Part shown: positions 45,114 through 51,608 of the stretch, piece by piece
Numbering within the stretch: the stretch's first letter is position 1
How the letters are laid out: each line of letters starts with the position of its first letter
DNA from: Streptomyces sp. GKU 895
GTDB lineage: Bacteria > Actinomycetota > Actinomycetes > Streptomycetales > Streptomycetaceae
Assembly (NCBI GenBank): GCA_002027195.1
Contig: MWJO01000026.1
Span: 1-64,000 of the forward strand
DNA length: 64,000 nucleotides
Direction of reading: 5' to 3'
Position numbers and translations under genes: made by a program
Notes under the pieces: model-generated
Told to the model about the DNA's origin: nothing
The model's database searches: none
What the model saw: only the letters and a program-made list of their open reading frames with translations

Positions 45114-45806
45114 CTACGAGGTGGCGGCCACCGTCAGCGTGTAGTCGACGCCCGTGGAGAAGTCGGCGGACCGGCCCCGGATCTTCAGCGTGTGCAGACC
45201 GCTCTCCAGGCCGGGCAGTTGGACCCACAACCCGCACCCGGTGCCCTCGAACGTCTCGTCCGTGCCGGTGACGGGGTTGCCCGCGACGCTCTCCACGGTG
45301 ACGGCCTGGCCCCGGTAGACGTCCGCCTCGACCTTCTCGCCGTCCAGGACCGCCGTTCCCTTCACGTCGTCCATGAACAGCACGCAGTCGGCGGGCCCGC
45401 GATCCGGTTCACCAGAGGAAAGGCGAGCGGCACCCCGGCCGGGACCGGACAGCTGCGCGCGGCCTGCGTCCCGAAGGTGCCGGCCAGGAACCACACATCC
45501 TTCGGCTGGTTCCGCGCACAGTCACCGCCGTCCTCGTCCGCGACCGGATTCGTCGCCTCGGGCTCCGACGCCGCCCACGACCACCAGCGACTCTGCAGCA
45601 CATCGGGAGCGAGCCGCCCCTGCTGCGAAGAGGACGCGGACGCAGAGGGGGATGCCGTGGGCTCAGAGGGGGATGCCGTGGACGCCCGATCCGACGCCTC
45701 CCCGGACCCCGCACCCTCCGCGTCGCCCCCACCACCGCACCCCACCACGCACGGCGGCGAGCCCCACCGCCACGAGCCCCGCTCTGCCGCCGCCCCTGAC
45801 CCTCAT
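45114..45806 (-). pseudogene. Putative lipoprotein, two frameshifts
   Basis: ATG 45806 opens a signal RAGLVAVGLAAV. Near 45750 the frame must shift to give VVGCGGGGDAEGAGSGE, a lipobox VVGC followed by a Ser/Glu-rich linker. The mature part reads SRWWSWAASEPEATNPVADE and FLAGTFGTQAARSCPVPAGV. A second shift near 45395 is needed to reach ADCVLFMDDVKGTAVLDGEK and the C-terminus LHTLKIRGRSADFSTGVDY. Four Cys could pair. Both shifts are in GC-rich stretches. The function cannot be read. Confidence 0.65.
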
Positions 45807-45841
45807 CACGCTCTCCCTCCCCGGAACATCACCATGAAACG

Positions 45842-45873
45842 CGAAAGGCCCCGGATCTCTCCGGGGCCTTTCG
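45842..45873. terminator. Hairpin flanking attL
   Basis: A perfect 14-bp stem (45842-45855 with 45860-45873) lies 6 bases outside the left repeat. It probably was the original terminator of the tRNA-Arg gene before the element inserted. Confidence 0.75.
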
Positions 45874-45878
45874 TCTGC

Positions 45879-45921
45879 GTGCACTCGGCAGGATTCGAAC
45901 CTGCAACCTTCTGATCCGTAG
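45879..45921. repeat. attL, 43-bp direct repeat (tRNA-Arg 3' fragment)
   Basis: Identical to 59136-59178. It holds the T-arm, acceptor 3' strand and half the anticodon arm of tRNA-Arg, then diverges into element sequence (GCGCGTGC). The rest of the tRNA is missing, so it is not functional. Confidence 0.95.
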
Positions 45922-46027
45922 GCGCGTGCACCACTCGCGTGGGCCCCTCGCCCACCGGGATCTTAGTGGGCCGATTCAACGCTCGACCATGCGATCAGTT
46001 CGTAGTCGTACGCGGTTGTACGCCTGT

Positions 46028-46051
46028 GTTGATGTCAGCTACTGATGTCAG
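46028..46051. repeat. Left arm-type site of the element
   Basis: GTTGATGTCAG then TGATGTCAG, two direct copies of TGATGTCAG 12-13 bases apart. The same double unit in the same orientation lies near attR at 59074-59096. Probable integrase or Xis arm sites. The remainder of 45922-46110 shows no gene. Confidence 0.6.
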
Positions 46052-46110
46052 CCAACGCCCCCCACACCTGCGGCTTTGGGGGCGTGCGCAGCCTAAGCAG
46101 ATGGAGCAAG

Positions 46111-46917
46111 TCACCATTGGCAGAAGGCGATGCTCGCATCATCACCGGACTTGTAGCGTGGCCACCGGCGTCCAGTCGGGTCAGTCGCTTCGACCTTGCG
46201 GACATGGTTGATCAGGTCTGTCGGGCCACCTGCACGGAGCGTCTCGAAGACGTCCGACCAAGTCGCCATTTGGTACTCAGTCACAAGCCGTGACACCCCG
46301 TCGGACATGACCGCAGCCGAGTTGGCCTCCTTGAGTGGTGTCGTCCCCGTCGTGGCATGTTCCGCTGCTTCCGGGTCGGCAGAGGCCACCCAGTACCCGT
46401 CTGGCGTGTTGCGGATCTGCCGTTGCGCGAGGACCAATCCTTGCAGGGCATCTCTGTGCCCTGGCGTATGCGTCTCGTGCCGCTCAACCTCAGCCCGCAT
46501 CTCGGGTAGGACGTCGTCAACGCGAAGGTCTGTGATCACTGAGTAGCCGTGAGGACCATCGAAGACGATGGGTGAGTCAGCAAGTACCAGGTGGTCAAGC
46601 TCCCCATGTCGCTGACGCAGAATCGCGACCGTGGCTGACGGTGTTCCCGGGTTACTCAGGTCGCACTCGGGGTGCAGTCCAGCGACGCGTTCGAGTGCAT
46701 CAGCCAAGGCGCCTGCAAGCGGTCGCTCCGGCTCCGCCAGGGCGGCTACCAGTTGGCCGCCAAGCTGAGCGACGTACCACGGGACGCCGTGACGGCACCC
46801 AGTGGGCAAGCCTGCCGTACTCAGTCCGTCCAGCACGATCGCAAGGGTGGATGTGCCAGCCACCCAATCTTCGTTCGGATTGGCTCCCCCGGGCCATGTG
46901 TCGATAGAGACTCGCAT
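46111..46917 (-). CDS. PP2C-type serine/threonine phosphatase domain protein
   Basis: 268 residues that keep the PP2C metal set. NPNED (Asp17) is motif I, VLDGLS (Asp30) motif II, and TPSATVAILRQ then LVLADSPIVF match the GsTa and GDSra strands. MSDGVSRLV (Asp206) is the tDG motif, and SGDDASIAF (Asp260) the final DD. The regulatory parts of larger PP2Cs are absent. The ATG lies 3 bases after the stop of the HTH gene, so the two are one operon. Base composition is visibly less GC-rich than the chromosome. A phosphatase may modulate the HTH partner or a host kinase pathway; defence or copy control is possible. This role is inference. Confidence 0.82.
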   Translation of the reverse strand: MRVSIDTWPGGANPNEDWVAGTSTLAIVLDGLSTAGLPTGCRHGVPWYVAQLGGQLVAALAEPERPLAGALADALERVAGLHPECDLSNPGTPSATVAILRQRHGELDHLVLADSPIVFDGPHGYSVITDLRVDDVLPEMRAEVERHETHTPGHRDALQGLVLAQRQIRNTPDGYWVASADPEAAEHATTGTTPLKEANSAAVMSDGVSRLVTEYQMATWSDVFETLRAGGPTDLINHVRKVEATDPTGRRWPRYKSGDDASIAFCQW

Positions 46918-46920
46918 TGA

Positions 46921-47763
46921 TCACGCCTCATGTCGGTACAGCGGGGTGACGCGTCGACTCTCCAGCACGTCGAGCGTCTTGGGGTCGTAACGGCATGAGA
47001 TGAGCGTCGAGAACCGTCGAGTGCGGACCTCTCTGTACAGCTCAGCCAAGTTGTTCTCCAGGTAGTGGACGACTCCGTTCGCGCCGATGGAGTGGATCCC
47101 GGCGATGTACAGAAACGTTCCGCGACCGTCCAGGCGCGGAAGGCGGCCGAGGTACCCGAAGTCACCGGCCGAACCGTCCTCGTCCATCGGTGATCGGTAC
47201 TTCTCTCCTGCCTTTCGATCCACCAGGTGCCAGGCGTGATCCTTCTCAAACGCCAGGTTGTCATCCCCTTCCAGCACCTGCGCAACTATGGGCGACAGTC
47301 GCGGCCCGCAGACCACGACGTGGTTGTCACGGTTCAGGTTGATGATCCCCGTGGGAGGTACAACCTCGTACTTCGCCTCAAGCTTCATGCCCGCGAGCAG
47401 GGTGCGCAGGTGCTCGAAGTTGGCAATGTCCTCCCTGGTAACCACCTCGCTGGACTGCTCGGGGGTCTTGCCGGCCTCGTACTTACCGCCGAGCGACACC
47501 GTCACCAAGTCCGTGCCGAAGAATGCCCGCTCGGGGGGCGGGCCGGCGGACGCGAGTTGCCCGACACGGCCGCGACTCACACCAAGTCGCTTCGCAATCT
47601 CCGCCTGAGTCATGCCTGACGCTTGCGCTTCTTCGATGGCCTCGCGGCGGATGCGGGAGAGCTCCAGCACCCATCCCTGATACGTCGCCATCAGGTCGAT
47701 TGCCGCTTTGGCGCGGTCGACCGGCTCAGCGATCCCGGAGACCTGCTCCATGTCTGCGTGCAC
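46921..47763 (-). CDS. Helix-turn-helix protein with unrecognised C-terminal domain
   Basis: 280 residues; GTG 47763 or ATG 47751. Residues 15-72 are helical with a sigma-region-4/XRE-like HTH, SGMTQAEIAKRLGVSRGRVG. After a linker, residues 130-245 form a separate alpha/beta domain with glycine-rich turns: NHVVVCGPRLSPIVAQVLEG, a central GDFGYLGRLPRLDGRG, and FLYIAGIHSIGANGVVHYLE. The CGP and AGIHxxGAxG patterns look like a nucleotide- or ligand-binding Rossmann-type fold, but I cannot name it. Divergent from the transfer genes across an operator-like region, so it may be the element's repressor, or a sensor for the coupled PP2C protein. Confidence 0.78.
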   Translation of the reverse strand: MHADMEQVSGIAEPVDRAKAAIDLMATYQGWVLELSRIRREAIEEAQASGMTQAEIAKRLGVSRGRVGQLASAGPPPERAFFGTDLVTVSLGGKYEAGKTPEQSSEVVTREDIANFEHLRTLLAGMKLEAKYEVVPPTGIINLNRDNHVVVCGPRLSPIVAQVLEGDDNLAFEKDHAWHLVDRKAGEKYRSPMDEDGSAGDFGYLGRLPRLDGRGTFLYIAGIHSIGANGVVHYLENNLAELYREVRTRRFSTLISCRYDPKTLDVLESRRVTPLYRHEA

Positions 47764-47775
47764 GACTCTCCATCC

Positions 47776-47880
47776 ATTGCCTAGGGGGGCTACCCGACTC
47801 TATCGCGAGAGGGGGTTGCGCGCAGCTTTGGGTTTGCCTATGGTCTCTAACAAGCAAGACGGCAACCCCCCCTAAGCAAA
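47776..47880. promoter_or_regulatory. Divergent control region with inverted TTGCYTAGGGGGG sites
   Basis: TTGCCTAGGGGGG (47777-47789) is inverted as CCCCCCCTAAGCAA (47866-47879). A weaker TTTGCCTATGG occurs at about 47832-47842. The sites flank the likely promoters for the leftward HTH gene and the rightward transfer genes. The next 302 bases (47881-48182) hold no clear gene but several small hairpins (GCAGC/GCTGC; GCTCGT/ACGAGC), possibly a structured leader. Confidence 0.5.
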
Positions 47881-48182
47881 CGGGGAAAGCCACTCTTGCC
47901 CTGCCTGACCTGCACGGATAGCGCCCGGAGGAAAGCCCCGCCAGGGGTGAGTACGAAGGAAGCGTCAGTTGGTTGAGAACTCAACAGTGTGCTGAGGAAG
48001 ACCGCCCCTCCTCTGGAAGCAAGAGGGCGGCGCGCGTGGGTCCTGTCCCCGCGTGCGGTGCAGCGCCATTTCGACCTTTCCGCAGCTCAAAGGCTGCGGC
48101 CGGTTGCCTCCGTCGCTCGTCTCGTACGAGCGGCGCTGAGGGGAGCCGGAACACACCGGACCCGAAACGGAGGGAGAGCCTC

Positions 48183-48362
48183 GTGCCGAAGTACAGCTTC
48201 ACCGCCGAAAAGCTCGCCGACACCCTGGCCCTTGGGGAGATCACGAGCGCGAGTGGCACGTTGAACGCGCCCTCGCCTCAGGCCGCAAAGAAGGCGGTCG
48301 AACGCAGCTTGCGCAGCAGGGGATACGAGTCGACCGGCGACATCACGATCACCCAGAAGTAG
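48183..48362 (+). CDS. Small hypothetical AICE protein, 59 aa
   Basis: GTG 48183 follows GGAGGGAGAG. The peptide PKYSFTAEKLADTLALGEIT runs through AAKKAVERSLRSRGYESTGD and ends ITITQK; mixed alpha/beta with a basic middle. It is the first rightward gene after the control region, so it could be a regulator or transfer accessory. Not recognised. Confidence 0.65.
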   Translation: MPKYSFTAEKLADTLALGEITSASGTLNAPSPQAAKKAVERSLRSRGYESTGDITITQK

Positions 48363-48402
48363 GCGCACGCGCCTGCTCCACTCACACCCCGACAAACGGC
48401 GC

Positions 48403-48432
48403 GCACCCCCGGAGCGGCAACTCCGGGGGTGC
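48403..48432 (+). terminator. Perfect 12-bp hairpin between small AICE genes
   Basis: GCACCCCCGGAG (48403-48414) pairs with 48421-48432 around CGGCAA, 40 bases after the upstream stop and 40 before the next start. It may end or attenuate transcription into the transfer operon. Confidence 0.7.
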
Positions 48433-48471
48433 TGTTCGGGCCGTTTCCACCTAGCAGGGAGACCACGACCC

Positions 48472-48738
48472 ATGAGCACCATCGTGACTGTTCAGGACGC
48501 TGTTACCGCGTTCGCCGACTTCATGGAGCCGACGGACGCGGAGCTGGACGCGATCGAGCGGGAGATGCCCGTCATCCTGGCGGACGTCGACCTGATCGAC
48601 GCGCAGATCACCACCCTTGACCGCACCCCGACGGAGCTGGACGCCCAGCGCATCCGCCGCGCCCGTCGGCGGCTGCTCTCCGCACGCCGCACGCTCGCCA
48701 ACCAGGTCGCCACCGGCACCGCCGGGGGTGCCGCGTGA
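48472..48738 (+). CDS. DUF6284-type AICE protein
   Basis: 88 residues, almost all helical: FADFMEPTDAELDAIEREMP, ADVDLIDAQITTLDRTPTEL, and a basic stretch DAQRIRRARRRLLSARRTLA. This small acidic-then-basic pattern recurs in streptomycete conjugative elements (DUF6284 by recollection). It overlaps the next gene by GTGA, so translation is coupled. Probably part of the transfer operon; biochemical role unknown. Confidence 0.7.
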   Translation: MSTIVTVQDAVTAFADFMEPTDAELDAIEREMPVILADVDLIDAQITTLDRTPTELDAQRIRRARRRLLSARRTLANQVATGTAGGAA

Positions 48739-49184
48739 GCACCCGGCCCGAGAACCTGACGGCCGCACACGCTGAGGTGAAGGCGGAGATCACCCGCACC
48801 GACAACAAGACGGCGCTGTTGCTGGCGTTCGTCGGCGCGGTCCTCGCCGGCGGCTGGACCATCGCCCGGGACCTTCCGCTGAACGTGCCTGCCTGTGTGG
48901 CGGGCGGGGTGGGGATGGCGCTGCTGGTCGCGGCGGCCGGCCTGCTGCTGCGGTCGGTCCGCCCGAACCTGCGAGGGCGGCATGGCTTCCCGCTGTGGGC
49001 CACCCTCACCGCCGAGGAGATCACCCAGCATGTCAACGGCGGGGATCTCGCCGCCGACGTCGCGGGCCTGTCTCGGCTCGCGGTCGCCAAGTTCACCTGC
49101 CTGCGCCGCGCGGTCGACCTCACCCTGACCGGTGGGGCCCTGCTCGTCCTCGCCCTCCTGCTGACGGTCGGGGGTGCGCGGTGA
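48735..49184 (+). CDS. PycTM/DUF5706-like two-helix membrane protein
   Basis: 149 residues. A helical start (NLTAAHAEVKAEITRTDNKT) runs straight into LLLAFVGAVLAGGWTIARDL. A second helix (GGVGMALLVAAAGLLLRSVR) is followed by a cytoplasmic stretch with LAVAKFTCLRRAVDLTLTGG and a final hydrophobic segment. The opening TRTDNKTALLLAF is the mark of the PycTM effector family, which in Pycsar defence opens membranes after binding cUMP or cCMP. No pyrimidine cyclase lies nearby. Sits in the transfer operon with GTGA overlaps at both ends, so it may be a Spd-type spreading protein. Confidence 0.7.
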   Translation: MSTRPENLTAAHAEVKAEITRTDNKTALLLAFVGAVLAGGWTIARDLPLNVPACVAGGVGMALLVAAAGLLLRSVRPNLRGRHGFPLWATLTAEEITQHVNGGDLAADVAGLSRLAVAKFTCLRRAVDLTLTGGALLVLALLLTVGGAR

Positions 49185-50296
49185 ACCGCACGGAGTTGAC
49201 GAGGGTTCAGATCGGGGTGCTGACGGCCGCGTTCGTGCCGATGCTCGCCACCGGTGTGGTCGGCGGGATCGGCACGTACAGCAACATCGGCCACGCCTAC
49301 GGCACCGGCACCGCCCTCGGAGCGCTCGGAGCGGGCGAGGGCGCCACGGCGGTGCTCGCCCTGGTCCTGCTCGGCCTGACCATGCTGGGCCAGTCCTCCC
49401 CGCGCATCGTCCGCATGGGGCTGTGGGCCCTGCCCGCCGCCGCATCGGTGATGGGGGCCATGGCCGCACCCGACCCGGCCCGCACTGTCATCTACGCCCT
49501 GACCCCCATGGGCATGTCCGTCTCGGCCGAGGGCATGGCGTTCCTCGCCCGGCGGATCGTGGTGCACACCGACGGCCGTGACGCGGAGCACGAGCGGCAC
49601 ACCGCCGACCTCGTACAGGCCCTCGCCTACCACCGCGCCCGCGCGGCCCAGCACCCGACCGATTGGGTCAGGAAGTGGTCGGAACGCAAGTCGTGGCGCC
49701 TGGCTCGCAGGATCGGGGTCGGTGACACGGCGCTCGGATCGAGGCTGCTCGATGTGCAGCGCGATCGGGTCACCGAGGGCGCCGATGCCGCCCTCGCGGC
49801 CATGTTCGGCACCCCCACCACTCCTGCACTCCCCCAGGGCACGAATGCGGAGGAATCTACCGAGACCATCAGGAAACGGTCTATGGCTGACCTGCCCGAA
49901 TCGACTCCCGCTCCGGTCGTCACTCTGTCTCGGTTGAGCATGCCCGATCCGGTCGCGGTCGACCTGGGCAAGTCGATTCTCCCGCTCAAGCCGATGCCCG
50001 CCATCACCGCGCCCGCCGCCCCGATCGCTGCCCCGGCTCCGCGTTCGGTCGCGGCGGCATCGACTCCGCCGCGCGGCGTGACCGGGCGCGTTCCCGACGC
50101 TGCTCGATCGCCCCGACCTAAGCGCACATACGCGAAGTTGCTCGATGAGGCGCGGAAGGCAGCGAAGGATTGGCCGGACAAGAAGGTGACCGCTGAGGGC
50201 ATCCGCAGGGCGATCCGCACTTCCCCGGCCAATGCCCGCAAGCTTCGTGACGCGCTGCTCGCGGAGCGCGCGGCCAAGCCTGTCGCGGCGCCGTGA
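49181..50296 (+). CDS. Spd-type conjugal spread membrane protein
   Basis: 371 residues from GTG 49181, overlapping the previous stop. Four membrane helices occupy residues 8-130 (TAAFVPMLATGVVGGIGTYS, GATAVLALVLLGLTMLG, GLWALPAAASVMGAMA, and SAEGMAFLARRIVV). Then comes a cytoplasmic part with EHERHTADLVQALAYHRARA and RKSWRLARRIGVGDTALGSR. A Pro/Ala linker leads to a C-terminal HTH-like KVTAEGIRRAIRTSPANARK. This is the layout of SpdB2-like proteins thought to move plasmid DNA across septa in the recipient mycelium. Confidence 0.8.
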   Translation: MNRTELTRVQIGVLTAAFVPMLATGVVGGIGTYSNIGHAYGTGTALGALGAGEGATAVLALVLLGLTMLGQSSPRIVRMGLWALPAAASVMGAMAAPDPARTVIYALTPMGMSVSAEGMAFLARRIVVHTDGRDAEHERHTADLVQALAYHRARAAQHPTDWVRKWSERKSWRLARRIGVGDTALGSRLLDVQRDRVTEGADAALAAMFGTPTTPALPQGTNAEESTETIRKRSMADLPESTPAPVVTLSRLSMPDPVAVDLGKSILPLKPMPAITAPAAPIAAPAPRSVAAASTPPRGVTGRVPDAARSPRPKRTYAKLLDEARKAAKDWPDKKVTAEGIRRAIRTSPANARKLRDALLAERAAKPVAAP

Positions 50297-50682
50297 TGTC
50301 CGGCGTGTACGGCAAGTGCTTCGACCCGACCGGCGCCCTGCACGGCATCCCCACCTACCCGTGGAAACTCGCCCCGGACGGCCTGGCCACGCGCCGGCAG
50401 TTACGGACCCTGGGCCTGCGTCCGGGAGGTCAGCCGGTAGCGGCGCAGGTCATGCGCATCAACCGCCGCACCGGCAGCCCGCGCGTGGCCTACCTCTACC
50501 GCCTCGATCTCGCGCTGCCGGTACGGCCGATGACCTCGCGCAAGTGGGGCGCCCTCGCCCTGGCGATGCACGCCCGCCGCACCTGCCCGGCCTGCCAGAT
50601 CACCTACAGCTACTGCCTGTCGACCCGGCACGGCATCTGCGGCCTGTGCCTGGCCACCGAGGAACAGCGCACCGCCGGCTGA
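50296..50682 (+). CDS. RRQRL-type zinc-binding AICE protein
   Basis: 128 residues from ATG 50296 (TGATG overlap with the upstream stop). The core LATRRQLRTLGLRPGGQPVA contains the RRQL helix turn of the streptomycete family called RRQRL-motif zinc-binding proteins (by recollection). The C-terminal part has CPACQITYSYC and CGLC, a likely four-Cys zinc site. Basic overall. Probably a nucleic-acid-binding accessory of transfer. Confidence 0.75.
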   Translation: MSGVYGKCFDPTGALHGIPTYPWKLAPDGLATRRQLRTLGLRPGGQPVAAQVMRINRRTGSPRVAYLYRLDLALPVRPMTSRKWGALALAMHARRTCPACQITYSYCLSTRHGICGLCLATEEQRTAG

Positions 50683-50715
50683 ACCCCAACACCCCACCAT
50701 CTGCAAGGAGTTGCT

Positions 50716-50967
50716 GTGAGCAGCATCCCGCGCACCACCTTCGTCTACGACTGGCACGGTTGGGTGGACGTTGCCGAACACGGGAAGGTGTGGGCGATCG
50801 GTACGGTCGTCCCGCCCGTCGGCGCCCCCTACTGCCGCGCCAAGGCGATGGGGGACATCCTGGCGTGGCTCGCCGACCAGGGCGCCACCGCCACCCCCGA
50901 CGCCATCTCCATCATGCTCATCCCCGCCCCGCCCACGTCGACCGCCGACGCGTCCGGGGGGTGCTGA
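50716..50967 (+). CDS. Small hypothetical AICE protein, 83 aa
   Basis: GTG 50716 is preceded by AAGGAG. The sequence SSIPRTTFVYDWHGWVDVAE, CRAKAMGDILAWLADQGATA and ISIMLIPAPPT looks like a small alpha/beta domain. Its stop overlaps the possible GTG of the next gene. Not recognised. Confidence 0.65.
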   Translation: MSSIPRTTFVYDWHGWVDVAEHGKVWAIGTVVPPVGAPYCRAKAMGDILAWLADQGATATPDAISIMLIPAPPTSTADASGGC

Positions 50968-50969
50968 GC

Positions 50970-51287
50970 ATGGGCAGGCCAAACACCCGCCGCCTGGACA
51001 AGGAAATCGAGCACACCCGGCGGAAGATCGAAGCGGTCCACAATGACGAGTGGTGGCCACTGACCAGCAGCGAACGCCGCCAGATCACCGGCGCCCTGGT
51101 GCGCGGCTCCTACCGCGCCGCACGGGGCAAGAGCACCGGTCGTGCGGAGCACCGCCTGGAGATGCTCAAGCAGTCGGTTCTCACCCGGCTGACCGCTGAG
51201 ATGACCGCGTTGCAGACCGAGCGGCAGCGCATCGTCAACGAGCACGCGCAGGCCAAGGCCGCGAAGAAGTCCTCGGGCTGGTGGTGA
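50970..51287 (+). CDS. Coiled-coil AICE protein ending SSGWW
   Basis: 105 residues from ATG 50970 (GGGGGG nine bases upstream; GTG 50961 possible). A basic start GRPNTRRLDKEIEHTRRKIE is followed by SSERRQITGALVRGSYRAAR and a long helix MLKQSVLTRLTAEMTALQTE, ending AKAAKKSSGWW. The next small protein also ends KKKSSWW, so the tail is a shared signal, perhaps for docking to TraB or the membrane. Otherwise not recognised. Confidence 0.68.
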   Translation: MGRPNTRRLDKEIEHTRRKIEAVHNDEWWPLTSSERRQITGALVRGSYRAARGKSTGRAEHRLEMLKQSVLTRLTAEMTALQTERQRIVNEHAQAKAAKKSSGWW

Positions 51288-51289
51288 CC

Positions 51290-51460
51290 ATGGCCCGCAC
51301 GCAGACGCCTCCGGGGGAGTGCCCGCAGTGCTGGCAGCACGCCCACGACCACAGCATCCACCGCCGCCTCCGTCCCCGTGAGGACTGCCCGGCGTGCGTG
51401 GATCACATGGTCAACGGATGCCCGAACCGGGTGCCGAAGAAGAAGTCGAGCTGGTGGTGA
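51290..51460 (+). CDS. Small zinc-finger-like AICE protein ending SSWW
   Basis: 56 residues from ATG 51290, two bases after the previous stop. GECPQCWQHAHDHSIHRRL and DCPACVDHMVNGCP give two CxxC pairs plus several His, a likely zinc cluster. The tail NRVPKKKSSWW matches that of the protein encoded just upstream. Too short for most gene finders. Probably part of the transfer operon. Confidence 0.65.
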   Translation: MARTQTPPGECPQCWQHAHDHSIHRRLRPREDCPACVDHMVNGCPNRVPKKKSSWW

Positions 51461-51608
51461 CCACGCCCACCGCGCACATCCCGCACATTGTGTGACCTGC
51501 ACGTTCCTGCCTTGAGCGTCGGGGCGGCCGTCCCTGCCACGGTCCCGACCGCCCCGACCTCTTTCTCTCAACTCCCGCCCCGTGAGGGCAGTCAGGAGCA
51601 GTCCCAGC

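Noticed and set aside
45879..45921. tRNA-Arg-like sequence on the left
   Set aside because: Only the 3' part is present; the 5' acceptor and D-arm are replaced by element sequence, so it is attL and not a tRNA gene.
48995..49180. N-terminal extension of the Spd protein into the PycTM-like gene
   Set aside because: The upstream part is antiregular Arg/Gly-rich shadow; GTG 49181 overlapping the previous stop is the natural coupled start.
48735..49184. A complete Pycsar defence system
   Set aside because: No pyrimidylate cyclase gene occurs nearby; only the membrane protein resembles PycTM.
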